DNA from: Thioclava indica
GTDB taxonomy: Bacteria; Pseudomonadota; Alphaproteobacteria; Rhodobacterales; Rhodobacteraceae
Assembly: GCF_000714545.1 (NCBI RefSeq)
Contig: NZ_AUNB01000073.1
Coordinates: forward strand, 62,001 to 126,000
Length of the DNA: 64,000 bases
Direction: 5' to 3'
Under the pieces are notes generated by a model, which searched no databases, had not been told where the DNA came from, and was given only the letters and a program-made list of their open reading frames with translations. The translations under genes were made by a program, and so were the position numbers. Below, one piece after another: positions 17,241 through 25,293 of the stretch; within the stretch, counting starts at the first letter, position 1; each line of letters starts with the position of its first letter.

Positions 17241-17999
17241 TTATTTCTTGTCGTCATCCTCGTCGCCTTCATTATCCTCGGGAAGGTTGAAGAAGCTGTC
17301 GGCATTCGAGAAGTCTTTGTTGTCGTCCTCGTTCTCATCCTTGAGATCGGACGAGGTGAAGTTCTCAAGCCCCGCAATCGCAGTCGGCAAGCGCGGCTCG
17401 TCGGGCATGCCCAAGGACTGCTCGGTCGAGACCAGTTTGCGCCGCTCGTCATCGCTCATCACGCCTTCAGCCGACGCTTTCTTGGCCGCTTTCTGCACTT
17501 CGCCATCCAGTTCGCTCTGGCGACACAGGCCCAGCGCGACCGGATCAATCGGTGTCATGCTTTGGATGTTCCAATGCGTGCGCTCGCGGATCGACTGGAT
17601 CGTCGGCTTGGTCGTCCCCACAAGGCGTGCGATCTGCGCATCAGCCAGTTCGGGGTGGAACTTCACCAGCCACAAAATCGCGTTCGGGCGATCCTGACGC
17701 TTGGACAGCGGCGTGTAGCGCGGGCCGCGGCGTTTATCTTCGCCCACAGCGGCGGCGTTGAATTTCAACTTCAGCTTATACAGCGGGTCCGCCTCGGCCT
17801 TGTCGATTTCGGCTTGCTCAAGCTGGTTTGCGGCAACGGGGTCTTGCCCTTTCACGCCAACAGCCACATCGCCATCGGCAATGCCTTGCACCTCAAGCTC
17901 GTGCATGCCGCAGAAATCCGCGACCTGTTTGAAGGTGAGCGTTGTATTGTCCACCAGCCACACGGCGGTGGCCTTTGCCATGAGGGGCTTGTTCGTCAT
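17241..17999 (-). CDS. trcR: DUF1013 / TrcR-type cell-cycle transcriptional regulator
   Basis: This 252-residue protein matches the alphaproteobacterial DUF1013 family, named TrcR where studied, a conserved factor linked to transcription and cell-cycle control. Diagnostic stretches are KATAVWLVDNTTLTFKQVA, GIADGDVAVGVKGQDP and an HTH-like segment in the middle (LADAQIARLVGTTKPTIQSI) followed by RERTHWNIQ. The C-terminus is very acidic, with runs of Asp and Glu and a terminal DDDKK. The ATG at 17999 has AAGGA 7 bp upstream; ATG 18008 lies too close to that site. It is divergent from the RNase T2 gene and shares a terminator with the coiled-coil gene. The symbol follows the family name. Confidence 0.9.
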   Translation of the reverse strand: MTNKPLMAKATAVWLVDNTTLTFKQVADFCGMHELEVQGIADGDVAVGVKGQDPVAANQLEQAEIDKAEADPLYKLKLKFNAAAVGEDKRRGPRYTPLSKRQDRPNAILWLVKFHPELADAQIARLVGTTKPTIQSIRERTHWNIQSMTPIDPVALGLCRQSELDGEVQKAAKKASAEGVMSDDERRKLVSTEQSLGMPDEPRLPTAIAGLENFTSSDLKDENEDDNKDFSNADSFFNLPEDNEGDEDDDKK

Positions 18000-18131
18000 C
18001 GCGGCCATCCTTTACATATCTCTCCCGGGCCGAGAAACCGGCTGCGGCGAAGGACGTTCCCTGCCGCGGTCCATTTCTGGAAGGGGAATTGAGGCCCATA
18101 TAGTCGTTTGCGCGTCCGGAGAAAAGAGAAA

Positions 18132-18770
18132 ATGAAAGCCATTGTTCTAGCTGTTACCCTGATCCTAAGCGCGACGCTCGCCCATGCCGATGGTGAGAAG
18201 GCGGGAAATTTCGACTATTATGTGCTGTCGCTGAGCTGGTCGCCCACTTGGTGCGCCACCACCGGCGATGCGCGCCACTCGCCTCAATGTGACGCGCGCA
18301 ACGATTTCTCGTTTGTTCTGCATGGGCTTTGGCCGCAAAACGAAACCGGCTGGCCCAGCTATTGCCATACCGTAGCGCGCGATCCCTCCAAGGCACAAAC
18401 GGCGGCGATGGAGGATATCATGGGGGCGCCCGGCACCGCTTGGTATCAGTGGAAAAAACACGGGCGCTGCGCGGGGTTGTCCGCCAGCCAGTATTTCGAA
18501 ACCGCGCGCAAAGCCTATGACAGCGTGGTGATTCCCCCGGTTTTCGCCCATCTGAACCGCGATGTGAAACTGCCCGCCAAGGTGGTGGAGCAGGCATTTC
18601 TGGAATCAAATCCCGACCTGCATGCGGATGAGGTCACGATCACCTGCAAACAGGGCCGCATCCAAGAGGTCCGCGTTTGCTTGCGCAAAGACCTCAGCCC
18701 GCGCCGCTGTGGCGCAGACACGATCCGCGATTGCAGCCTCAGCGGCGCATTGATGGAAAAGGTGCGCTAG
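18132..18770 (+). CDS. Secreted ribonuclease T2 family protein
   Basis: A 212-residue periplasmic or secreted RNase T2-fold protein. Residues 1-19 are a signal peptide ending AHA. The first catalytic segment is HGLWPQ with H64; the second is WYQWKKHGRC with H110. The usual H-E-W-x-K-H-G-x-C pattern places a catalytic Glu where this protein has Gln106, so activity may be low or altered. Paired cysteines fit the family's disulfides. The start at 18132 follows AAAAGAGAAA. The 3' end overlaps the convergent SpoIIAA-like gene by 4 bp. Confidence 0.88.
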   Translation: MKAIVLAVTLILSATLAHADGEKAGNFDYYVLSLSWSPTWCATTGDARHSPQCDARNDFSFVLHGLWPQNETGWPSYCHTVARDPSKAQTAAMEDIMGAPGTAWYQWKKHGRCAGLSASQYFETARKAYDSVVIPPVFAHLNRDVKLPAKVVEQAFLESNPDLHADEVTITCKQGRIQEVRVCLRKDLSPRRCGADTIRDCSLSGALMEKVR

Positions 18771-19138
18771 GCCGCGATCCAATCCTCGGCCTGCTGCCGC
18801 TCGGCGAGCGAAAACAACCGCATCTCTCCGGGAATCATCGGTGCAAACGCCCGCATCCCCAGCCTGATCCATTCGACATCGCTCACCAGTGCAATTTTGC
18901 TGAAATCGCCCAGATGCGTCAGCCCGACCTTGGTGTCATCCCAAGCCGCGCCCAGCGTGAACCCGTCGAAACTGTCGCCGATGATATAGAGCAGCTTGAT
19001 CTTGCCCAGCGCCGAAAGCTTGTCTTCAATCGCCGGGATCAGCACCGTTTCATAGGCCTGCGCATCGACCTTGCCGATGGCTTCGACGGCCAGAACGGGG
19101 TCGGGAAATCCGTCGAGAATCTTGAATCCATCGCTCAT
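18767..19138 (-). CDS. SpoIIAA-like (STAS-fold) protein
   Basis: A 123-residue protein of the SpoIIAA-like/DUF3478 family: short, alpha/beta, with LAVEAIGKVDAQAYE, the central strand IKLLYIIGDSFDGFT and GLTHLGDFSKIALVSD. These resemble STAS-fold proteins but lack the phosphorylatable DSSG loop of true anti-anti-sigma factors, so a signalling role is not implied. An AGGAGGTGA ribosome site is 4 bp before the ATG at 19138; an adjacent ATG at 19141 is too close. It is the last gene after coq9 and the quinone oxidoreductase. Its cellular role is unknown. Confidence 0.82.
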   Translation of the reverse strand: MSDGFKILDGFPDPVLAVEAIGKVDAQAYETVLIPAIEDKLSALGKIKLLYIIGDSFDGFTLGAAWDDTKVGLTHLGDFSKIALVSDVEWIRLGMRAFAPMIPGEMRLFSLAERQQAEDWIAA

Positions 19139-19159
19139 CATTCACCTCCTTTGGCGGGG

Positions 19160-20152
19160 TCAGCCGCCGGCTACTTCCAGCACGATCTTGCCGATATGCT
19201 GGCTTGATTCCATGCGCGCATGCGCCGTCGCCGCCTGTGCCAGCGGATAGGCGCTGTCATGGATCACCCGCAGCTTGCCCGCGCTGATCATCGGCCAGAC
19301 ATGCTCGCGCAGTTGCGCTGCAATTGCAGCCTTGGCGGCGTCTGATTGCGGGCGCAGCGTCGATCCGGTGATCGTCAGGCGGCGCATCATCACCTGCGCG
19401 AAATTGATCTCGGCCTTGGGGCCCTCGAGAAAGGCGATCATCACCATCCGCCCATCATCCGCCATCGCCTTGATATTGCGCGCAATATAGCTGCCGCCAA
19501 CCATGTCTAGGATCAGATCGGCACCGCCTTCTGCGCGCAGCACATCGACGAAATCGCCGGTTTTGTAGTTGATCGCGGTCGCACCCAATTCCTCGCAGGC
19601 GGCGCATTTCTCGGGGCTGCCCGCCGTGGTGAACACCCGCGCACCCAGCGCCTTGGCAATCTGGATCGCGGTGGTGCCGATGCCGCTGGAACCGCCATGC
19701 ACCAAGAACCGCTCACCCGCCTTAAGCCCGCCGCGCATCACCACATTGGACCAGACGGTGAAGCAGGTCTCGGGCAGGCATGCCGCCGATTTCAGATCAA
19801 GACCAGCGGGCACAGGCAGCGCATGCTCTGCCGGACATGTCGCGTAATCGGCATAGCCGCCACCGGGCAGCAGCGCGCAAACCGCATCGCCCACCGCCCA
19901 TTGCGTGACGCCCGAACCAAGCGCCGCGACACGACCCGAACATTCCAACCCCGGCAAATCGGACGCACCGGGCGGGGCGCGATAAGCCCCCGCGCGTTGC
20001 AGCGCATCGGGCCGATTGACGCCAGCATAGGCCACTTCGATCAGGATCTCGCCGTGACGCGGCACCGGCACGGCGCGCGCGCCCTGAACCAAGACATCCG
20101 GCCCGCCAGCTTCGGTGATTTCTACGCAGCGCATCTGTTCGGGCAGCTCCAT
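19160..20152 (-). CDS. NAD(P)H-quinone oxidoreductase (QOR/PIG3-like)
   Basis: A 330-residue medium-chain dehydrogenase/reductase of the zinc-free quinone-oxidoreductase type. Features in order: GroES-like N-terminal domain (YAGVNRPDALQRAG, LPGLECSGRV), and a Rossmann domain with VHGGSSGIGTTAIQIAKALGA and the cofactor-selecting TTAGSPEKC. The N-terminus overlaps the coq9 stop (ATGA at 20152), so the two are co-translated. It reduces quinones or enones with NADPH; the physiological substrate is not evident. Pairing with coq9 suggests a link to quinone metabolism, by context only. Confidence 0.9.
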   Translation of the reverse strand: MELPEQMRCVEITEAGGPDVLVQGARAVPVPRHGEILIEVAYAGVNRPDALQRAGAYRAPPGASDLPGLECSGRVAALGSGVTQWAVGDAVCALLPGGGYADYATCPAEHALPVPAGLDLKSAACLPETCFTVWSNVVMRGGLKAGERFLVHGGSSGIGTTAIQIAKALGARVFTTAGSPEKCAACEELGATAINYKTGDFVDVLRAEGGADLILDMVGGSYIARNIKAMADDGRMVMIAFLEGPKAEINFAQVMMRRLTITGSTLRPQSDAAKAAIAAQLREHVWPMISAGKLRVIHDSAYPLAQAATAHARMESSQHIGKIVLEVAGG

Positions 20153-20820
20153 CAGCGCGCCTCCTTTCCCGGCATGTCGTCGCGCGGTTTTGGCGCACGG
20201 ATCGTTCCTAGGATTTGCGTCGCGAAGGGCAATTTCAACAGCTTTCCCTTCACTTTTTCGAATTGCATCACGCCCTCAATGCGGCGATCGAGGAACTCCC
20301 AGGTCTCGGCGTGATCGTCACTTGTGTCGCCCATCCAATAAAGAACAGTCGACGAATAGACGCCCGACAGCGTGAGCCGCTTGGAATACCAATTGTAATC
20401 TTCGCTTTGATCGCCCAAAGCCCGCCAGATCTTGTCGCAGGTCTCCCAAACCAACTTGGAACTGGTCGCGGCATTCTGAGGCAACGCAAATACCGCAGCC
20501 CCGCGCCGCACGAGTTCAGGATCGCTCACCTCAAGACGAAAGCGCACCGCCGTAGCGATCCGGTCGCGAAATTTCATCCCCGACAGGTCTGCCTTGGCCA
20601 CCTTTTCCAGCATCAGCGCATCGCCTGCGCGGTGATATTCAACCGCCAGATCAACCGCCCCACGCGGGCAGATCACGCGCGCCAGCCCCGAATCGATTCC
20701 CAGATCCGCCACCGCAGCGCGAAACGAGGGCTCGGACCAGCCATCAAAGGGCACGTGGGGCTTGATCGCGGATAATAGCTCGGCGCGGGCGCGGTCTATG
20801 TCGATATGATCGTTTTTCAT
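20152..20820 (-). CDS. coq9: COQ9-family ubiquinone biosynthesis protein
   Basis: A 222-residue COQ9-family protein, a lipid-binding TetR-like fold that assists the COQ7/ubiquinone hydroxylation step. Diagnostic segments include HVPFDGWSEPSFRAA, CPRGAVDLAVEYHRAGD and LYWMGDTSDDHAETWEFLDRRI, close to the classical family signature. The ATG at 20820 has GGAGGAAACGCG in front; an upstream ATG at 20850 is not needed. The gene is divergent from rpsU and heads an operon with the quinone oxidoreductase and the SpoIIAA-like gene. Confidence 0.93.
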   Translation of the reverse strand: MKNDHIDIDRARAELLSAIKPHVPFDGWSEPSFRAAVADLGIDSGLARVICPRGAVDLAVEYHRAGDALMLEKVAKADLSGMKFRDRIATAVRFRLEVSDPELVRRGAAVFALPQNAATSSKLVWETCDKIWRALGDQSEDYNWYSKRLTLSGVYSSTVLYWMGDTSDDHAETWEFLDRRIEGVMQFEKVKGKLLKLPFATQILGTIRAPKPRDDMPGKEAR

Positions 20821-20843
20821 CGCGTTTCCTCCGTTGGCGGCAG

Positions 20844-20872
20844 TAGACAAGCCAGCCTTTCCCCCCTATATG
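20844..20872 (+). promoter_or_regulatory. Probable sigma-70 promoter of rpsU
   Basis: TAGACA (20844-20849) and TATATG (20867-20872) are separated by exactly 17 bp in the divergent coq9/rpsU gap, leaving a leader of roughly 45 bases before the rpsU start. Both hexamers differ from consensus at two positions. The call rests on spacing and position. Confidence 0.5.
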
Positions 20873-20924
20873 GGGCGCTCCTGCAAGCAACTGCAACTCT
20901 AACTTAGGAAGGTGGTGACACCAC

Positions 20925-21131
20925 ATGCAGGTCAGCGTTCGCGACAACAACGTCGAACAGGCGCTTCGTGCTCTGAAGAAAAAACTTCAGCGCGAGGGTG
21001 TGTTTCGTGAAATGAAGCTCAAGCAACATTTCGAGAAGCCCTCCGTCAAAAAAGCGCGCGAGAAAGCCGAGGCCGTTCGTCGTGCCCGTAAATTGGCACG
21101 CAAGAAGGCTCAGCGCGAAGGCGCGCTCTAA
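20925..21131 (+). CDS. rpsU: 30S ribosomal protein S21
   Basis: S21 is a small basic protein of the 30S subunit that promotes mRNA base-pairing in initiation. The 68-residue sequence begins [20 protein letters not shown], continues [14 protein letters not shown] and ends in a lysine/arginine-rich tail, all typical of alphaproteobacterial S21. The bases before the ATG, GTGGTGaCACCAC (20912-20924), form a 13-bp perfect palindrome overlapping the AGGAAGGTGG ribosome site. This may influence initiation or may be chance. A terminator follows. Confidence 0.97.
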   Translation: MQVSVRDNNVEQALRALKKKLQREGVFREMKLKQHFEKPSVKKAREKAEAVRRARKLARKKAQREGAL

Positions 21132-21188
21132 GCGTCTTTACGCCGCTCAAGGCGTCTGAAAATGCTGGCGGGCTTGCCCGCGCTGATG

Positions 21189-21217
21189 ACCCCCGTGGCT
21201 TCGCCGTCGGGGGTTTT
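21189..21217 (+). terminator. Rho-independent terminator after rpsU
   Basis: ACCCCCGTGGC and GCCGTCGGGGGT fold into a strong GC hairpin around a TTC loop with one internal mismatch, followed by a T-tract. It lies about 60 bp after the rpsU stop. The remaining 100 bp to trkH contains an AT-rich TTAA-N7-TAAA element (21245-21259), one base off a CtrA box. Confidence 0.88.
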
Positions 21218-21320
21218 TGGTTTTCTAAACCCCGCGACACCGATTTAACCTTGCCTAAATCGCCCCACCGCCTACCCTCGCACGACGCATTGGCTCTTTA
21301 GGCTGGAACCTCTTTCAAAC

Positions 21321-22769
21321 ATGCCCGATGTCCGGCCCGTCATACATTTGCTTGGTCTCATCCTTGCCGCACTCGGCGCGTCGATGCTGCTACCAATGGC
21401 AATTGACCTGCACGACACCAACCCGAATTGGCAGGAATTCCTTGAAGCTGCGATTGAAACGATGCTGGTGGGCACGCTGCTTGCGATAACCACGCGCGGT
21501 GAAAACAATGACGGACTAACCACGCGACAAGCCTATCTACTGACCGCCGGGATCTGGCTGGCCGTGCCGCTGTTTGCGGCTCTGGCGTTTATCGAGGGCG
21601 CGCCGCATGTCACCTTTACCAAGGCCTATTTCGAGGCTGCCTCGGGGATCACGACCACCGGCTATACGGTGTTCACCGATCTCGATGATCTGCCGCGCTC
21701 GGTCCTGTTATGGCGCGCGATGCTGAACTGGTTCGGCGGGCTTGGCATCGCCTTTGTCGCGATGATCTTCCTGCCCGTGCTGCGCATTGGCGGGATGCGA
21801 TATTTCCAGACAGAGGGCTTTGATACGCTGGGCAAAGTGATGCCACGTGCCCGTGACATCGCGAAGTCCTTGCTTTGGGTCTATTGCTCGCTGACCTTTC
21901 TCTGTGCCCTCAGCTACGTCATCACCGGCATGAGCCTGTTCGACGCGATTTGCTACGCAATGGCGACACTGGCGACGGGGGGATTTGGCACCCACGATTC
22001 CAGTTTTGCGGGCTTTCCGCCCGCCGCGCAATATGCCGGAACGCTCTTTATGCTCGCCTCGGCGCTGCCCTTCATTCGCTACGTTCAACTTGGCCACGGC
22101 AATCTGCGCCCGTTTTGGGGCGACCCCCAAGTGCGCGCCTTTCTGCGCTGGTTTGCGATTGCTTTGGGGGCCTTGCTGATCTGGCGCTATGCCCATCAAC
22201 AGGGGTCATTCGAGGAGGTGTTGCGCGACAGCAGTTTCAACCTGTCCTCGATCATGACAGGCACCGGTTTTGGCACATCCGATGTCTCCCATTGGGGAAG
22301 CTTCGGTCTGGTTTTGGTCTATTGGGTGGGGCTGATTGGCGGCTGCACCGGATCAAGTTCCGGCGCGCTTTCGGTGTTTCGTTGGCAGGCGCTGGCGGCG
22401 GTCATCCGCACCTCGGTGCGCCGGTTGCACGCACCGCATCGGGTGATTTTGCCACGCCTCTACGGCAAAGTTCTTGAGGAAGACGTGCTGTCTTCGCTAA
22501 TCTTGTATTTCACCGGTTATATTCTGGCGCTTGGTGTGATTTCGGTCGCGATCTCCATGACGGGTGCCGATTTCATCTCGGCGCTCTTTGCCACTTGGGG
22601 GGCGCTGGGAAATATCGGCTATGCCGTCGGCCCCCTAAGCGCGAGCAGTGGCACGATGGCCGCGTTTTCTGACGCTGCAACCTGGCTGATGACGCTGGCG
22701 ATGCTGCTGGGGCGGATCGGGATGCTGGCAATCCTCGTGCTGTTTTCACCACGCTTCTGGCGTGCCTAG
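21321..22769 (+). CDS. TrkH-family potassium uptake channel subunit
   Basis: A 482-residue polytopic membrane protein built of four M1-P-M2 repeats. The four pore-loop filters are visible as ASGITTTGY, ATLATGGFGTHD, SSIMTGTGFGTSD and TWGALGNIGYAVGP, each with the conserved glycine that lines the K+ path. TrkH works with the cytoplasmic NAD-binding TrkA gate, but no trkA is adjacent. The stop is 1 bp from the convergent Lrp gene's stop, so there is no room for a terminator. Confidence 0.93.
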   Translation: MPDVRPVIHLLGLILAALGASMLLPMAIDLHDTNPNWQEFLEAAIETMLVGTLLAITTRGENNDGLTTRQAYLLTAGIWLAVPLFAALAFIEGAPHVTFTKAYFEAASGITTTGYTVFTDLDDLPRSVLLWRAMLNWFGGLGIAFVAMIFLPVLRIGGMRYFQTEGFDTLGKVMPRARDIAKSLLWVYCSLTFLCALSYVITGMSLFDAICYAMATLATGGFGTHDSSFAGFPPAAQYAGTLFMLASALPFIRYVQLGHGNLRPFWGDPQVRAFLRWFAIALGALLIWRYAHQQGSFEEVLRDSSFNLSSIMTGTGFGTSDVSHWGSFGLVLVYWVGLIGGCTGSSSGALSVFRWQALAAVIRTSVRRLHAPHRVILPRLYGKVLEEDVLSSLILYFTGYILALGVISVAISMTGADFISALFATWGALGNIGYAVGPLSASSGTMAAFSDAATWLMTLAMLLGRIGMLAILVLFSPRFWRA

Positions 22770-22770
22770 A

Positions 22771-23235
22771 TCAAACCGGCAGCGCGGTCGTCCATTGCAC
22801 ACATTTCAGTGAAAAACTTGACTGGATCTGCATCACACCGGGCAGGCAGGCCAGTTTGGCGCGGTGTAGGCGCGCAAAATCCTCGGTGTCTTTGGCGACC
22901 ACCTTTAACAGGTAATCCGCAGATCCCGCCATCAAATGACACTCAAGAACTTCGGGCACTTTCTGCACCTCGCGCTCAAAGGCGGCAAGGATCTCATCTG
23001 CCTGTCCTGACAGCTTGATCTCGACATAGATGACCGTCGTCCGCCCCATCTTACGCGCATCCAAAAGCGCAACGTAATCGCGGATATAGCCCTCTTCTTC
23101 CAGCCGCTGGACACGCCGGTGACAGGCCGAGGGCGAGAGATTCACCCGCTCACTCAGGTCGGCATTCGAGATTCGCCCCGACTTTTGCAACACCGTCAAC
23201 AACCGACGGTCTGTCGCGTCCAATTTGCCATCCAT
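22771..23235 (-). CDS. Lrp/AsnC family regulator, likely controls ald
   Basis: A 154-residue regulator with an N-terminal winged HTH (ATDRRLLTVLQKSGRISNADL, then SPSACHRRVQRLEEEGYI) and a C-terminal RAM ligand-binding domain (VLECHLMAGSADYLLKV). It is divergent from alanine dehydrogenase with a 144-bp gap, the arrangement known for AldR/BkdR-type regulators, so alanine or another amino acid is the probable effector. The dyad at 23307-23320 is a candidate site. It could also be a global Lrp paralogue. Confidence 0.9.
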   Translation of the reverse strand: MDGKLDATDRRLLTVLQKSGRISNADLSERVNLSPSACHRRVQRLEEEGYIRDYVALLDARKMGRTTVIYVEIKLSGQADEILAAFEREVQKVPEVLECHLMAGSADYLLKVVAKDTEDFARLHRAKLACLPGVMQIQSSFSLKCVQWTTALPV

Positions 23236-23306
23236 GCAAGTTCCTGTCGATTTAGGCTGTCTTGACCGAAGATATCGGCGGCGCGCGTCAGCGACAACCG
23301 ATTATT

Positions 23307-23320
23307 GGCAAACCATTGCC
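23307..23320. promoter_or_regulatory. Short dyad in Lrp/ald divergent gap
   Basis: GGCAA and TTGCC are perfect 5-base arms around ACCA, 60 bp upstream of ald. Position suits an Lrp-type operator, but the arms are short and such dyads occur by chance. Confidence 0.25.
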
Positions 23321-23379
23321 GCGCGACGAAACTCATAATGACTTACGAGCGTTACAGGACCATTGGAGGAGGAAACGCG

Positions 23380-24504
23380 ATGAAAATTGGAACGGTGCGT
23401 GAAATCAAAACACGTGAATATCGGGTCGGGCTGACACCAGCTGCGGCCCATGAAGCCGTGGCACATGGCCACGAAGTGCTTGTCGAAGCGGGCGCAGGGC
23501 TGGGCGCGGGCTTTGATGATGCTGATTACGAGGCCGTTGGCGCCAAAATTTCATCCAACGCCAAGGCGGTTTTTGAGGCTGCCGACATGATCGTGAAGGT
23601 CAAAGAGCCGCAAGCGGACGAGCGCGCGATGCTGCGCAAAGGTCAGATCCTGTTCACCTATCTGCATTTGGCCGCTGACGAACCCCAAGCGCGTGAGTTG
23701 ATGCAATCGGGCGCGACCTGCATCGCTTATGAAACCGTGACGGCGCGGGATGGCACCTTGCCCCTGCTTGCGCCGATGTCCGAAGTTGCCGGGCGGCTTG
23801 CGCCACAAATGGGCGCTTGGACATTGCAAAAGGCCAATGGCGGGCGTGGCGTATTGATGGGCGGCGTGCCCGGTGTGCCCCCAGCCAAAGTCGTGGTGAT
23901 CGGGGGCGGCGTGGTTGGCACGCATGCGGCGCGCGTGGCCGCTGGGATGGGGGCGGATGTGACGGTGCTGGACCGTTCCTTGCCGCGTCTGCGCTATCTC
24001 GACGACACGTTCGGCGGGATGTTCCGCACGGCCTATTCCTCAAAAGCCGAGACCGCCGAACTGGTGGCCGGGGCCGATCTGGTGATTGGTGCGGTGCTGA
24101 TACCGGGGGCAGCAGCGCCCAAACTGGTGACGCGCGATATGTTGAAAACGATGAAGCCGGGTGCAGCGATTGTCGATGTGGCGATTGATCAGGGCGGCTG
24201 CGTGGAAACCTCGCACGCGACCACGCATGATGATCCGATTTATGAGGTCGACGGCATCGTGCATTATTGCGTGGCGAATATGCCCGGCGCGGTGGCGCGC
24301 ACGGCAACGCTGGCGCTGTCAAACGCGACCCAACCCTTCATGCTGGCGCTTGCCGACAAAGGCTGGGAGCGCGCCTGCGCCGAGGATCCCCATCTTGCTG
24401 CCGGGCTGAACGTATATGACGGCCAGATCACCTATCCTGCGGTGGCAGAGGCGCTGAACCTGCCGCTCAGTAAAACGGAAACCCTGCTGCACGCAGCACA
24501 GTAA
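23380..24504 (+). CDS. ald: Alanine dehydrogenase
   Basis: Ald interconverts L-alanine and pyruvate plus ammonia using NAD. The 374-residue protein keeps the key residues R15, K75 (KVKEP) and H96 (YLHLAAD) at their standard positions, and the Rossmann loop VIGGGVVGTHAA. The ATG at 23380 has TTGGAGGAGG 7 bp upstream. The divergent Lrp gene suggests amino-acid-responsive control. A strong hairpin lies 9 bp after the stop. Confidence 0.97.
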   Translation: MKIGTVREIKTREYRVGLTPAAAHEAVAHGHEVLVEAGAGLGAGFDDADYEAVGAKISSNAKAVFEAADMIVKVKEPQADERAMLRKGQILFTYLHLAADEPQARELMQSGATCIAYETVTARDGTLPLLAPMSEVAGRLAPQMGAWTLQKANGGRGVLMGGVPGVPPAKVVVIGGGVVGTHAARVAAGMGADVTVLDRSLPRLRYLDDTFGGMFRTAYSSKAETAELVAGADLVIGAVLIPGAAAPKLVTRDMLKTMKPGAAIVDVAIDQGGCVETSHATTHDDPIYEVDGIVHYCVANMPGAVARTATLALSNATQPFMLALADKGWERACAEDPHLAAGLNVYDGQITYPAVAEALNLPLSKTETLLHAAQ

Positions 24505-24512
24505 AACGACAA

Positions 24513-24538
24513 AAGGCCCGGAGCTTTGCCCGGGCCTT
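24513..24538. terminator. Bidirectional terminator between ald and mscL
   Basis: AAGGCCCGG (24513-24521) pairs perfectly with CCGGGCCTT (24530-24538) around an 8-base loop. It sits in the 56-bp gap between two 3' ends. Confidence 0.85.
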
Positions 24539-24560
24539 AGTCAATCAGCACTTGGCCGAC

Positions 24561-24989
24561 TTATTTTTTCAACGAGTCGCGAATTTCAAGCAGAACATCC
24601 AGCTCGCTTGGGCCGGTTGCCACTTCGGGCGCAACTTCGTCGGGCTTTTCCGCAGCGGATTTGACGCGGTTCACCATCTTGACCAGCATGAACACCACGA
24701 ACGCGATGATCAGGAAGTTGATGACGGCCATGATGAACGAGCCGTAAGCAAAGACCGAAGCCCCGGCATCGCGCGCGGCTGCAAGGCTTGCGCCGGCGGG
24801 AACTTCGCCGGCCAGCACGGCGTATTTGTTGGAGAAATCCACGCCCCCCGTGATCAAGCCGATGATCGGGTTGATCAGATCCCCCACCAGCGATGTCACG
24901 ATTGCGGTAAACGCGGCGCCGACGATAATGCCGACCGCCATATCCATTACATTGCCTTTGGCAATGAAGTCCTTGAACTCTTGAATCAT
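24561..24989 (-). CDS. mscL: Large-conductance mechanosensitive channel
   Basis: MscL opens under membrane tension to release solutes on osmotic downshock. The 142-residue protein begins with the amphipathic [13 protein letters not shown] helix, then TM1 ([20 protein letters not shown]), a periplasmic loop, TM2 ([20 protein letters not shown]) and a C-terminal cytoplasmic helix ending in EIRDSLKK. The ATG at 24989 has AAGGGG upstream and matches the family N-terminus; the frame extends to 25043. Length fits the family. Confidence 0.96.
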   Translation of the reverse strand: MIQEFKDFIAKGNVMDMAVGIIVGAAFTAIVTSLVGDLINPIIGLITGGVDFSNKYAVLAGEVPAGASLAAARDAGASVFAYGSFIMAVINFLIIAFVVFMLVKMVNRVKSAAEKPDEVAPEVATGPSELDVLLEIRDSLKK

Positions 24990-25293
24990 TCTCTGCCCCT
25001 TAGAGATAGCCCGAATTGCTTCCGAGCGCCAAGATGTTAACATAGATTAACCGCGTATGGCGAGTTGCTATCTATGTTCACCCCGTCAGAGGCTGAGCGT
25101 TTCCTTCTTGGCCTGCCAAGCCACTATCACCCGGGGTTGGTCTGGCAGGTCTATGAAACACCTTTAGCGCTATTCTTTGTCTCACGTCGAATTGGACCCA
25201 GATTTCAGGCTGCTGCAAAAGACTTCTCTGCCATCCTGCACCGTAAAACGACCTAACCGCGATGCGGCGCTGCCGTAGAGCCGCCCTGCCCAC
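24990..25293. other. 304-bp gap upstream of mscL, mostly non-coding
   Basis: The mscL end is AT-rich and contains TTAAC-ATAGA-TTAAC (25037-25051), a direct repeat with 10-bp period that may be part of a promoter or binding site. A weak forward frame occupies 25074-25256 (listed separately). Nothing else is recognisable. Confidence 0.5.
25074..25256 (+). CDS. Possible small protein, weak candidate
   Basis: A 60-codon frame from ATG 25074 (TTG 25065 is an alternative) encodes MFTPSEAERFLLGLPSHY and then a mixed hydrophobic/basic stretch. There is no ribosome site, and codon third positions are less G/C-rich than in neighbouring genes. It fills the only gap over 300 bp in the window, which is why it is recorded. 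It may be chance. Confidence 0.25.
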   Translation: MFTPSEAERFLLGLPSHYHPGLVWQVYETPLALFFVSRRIGPRFQAAAKDFSAILHRKTT

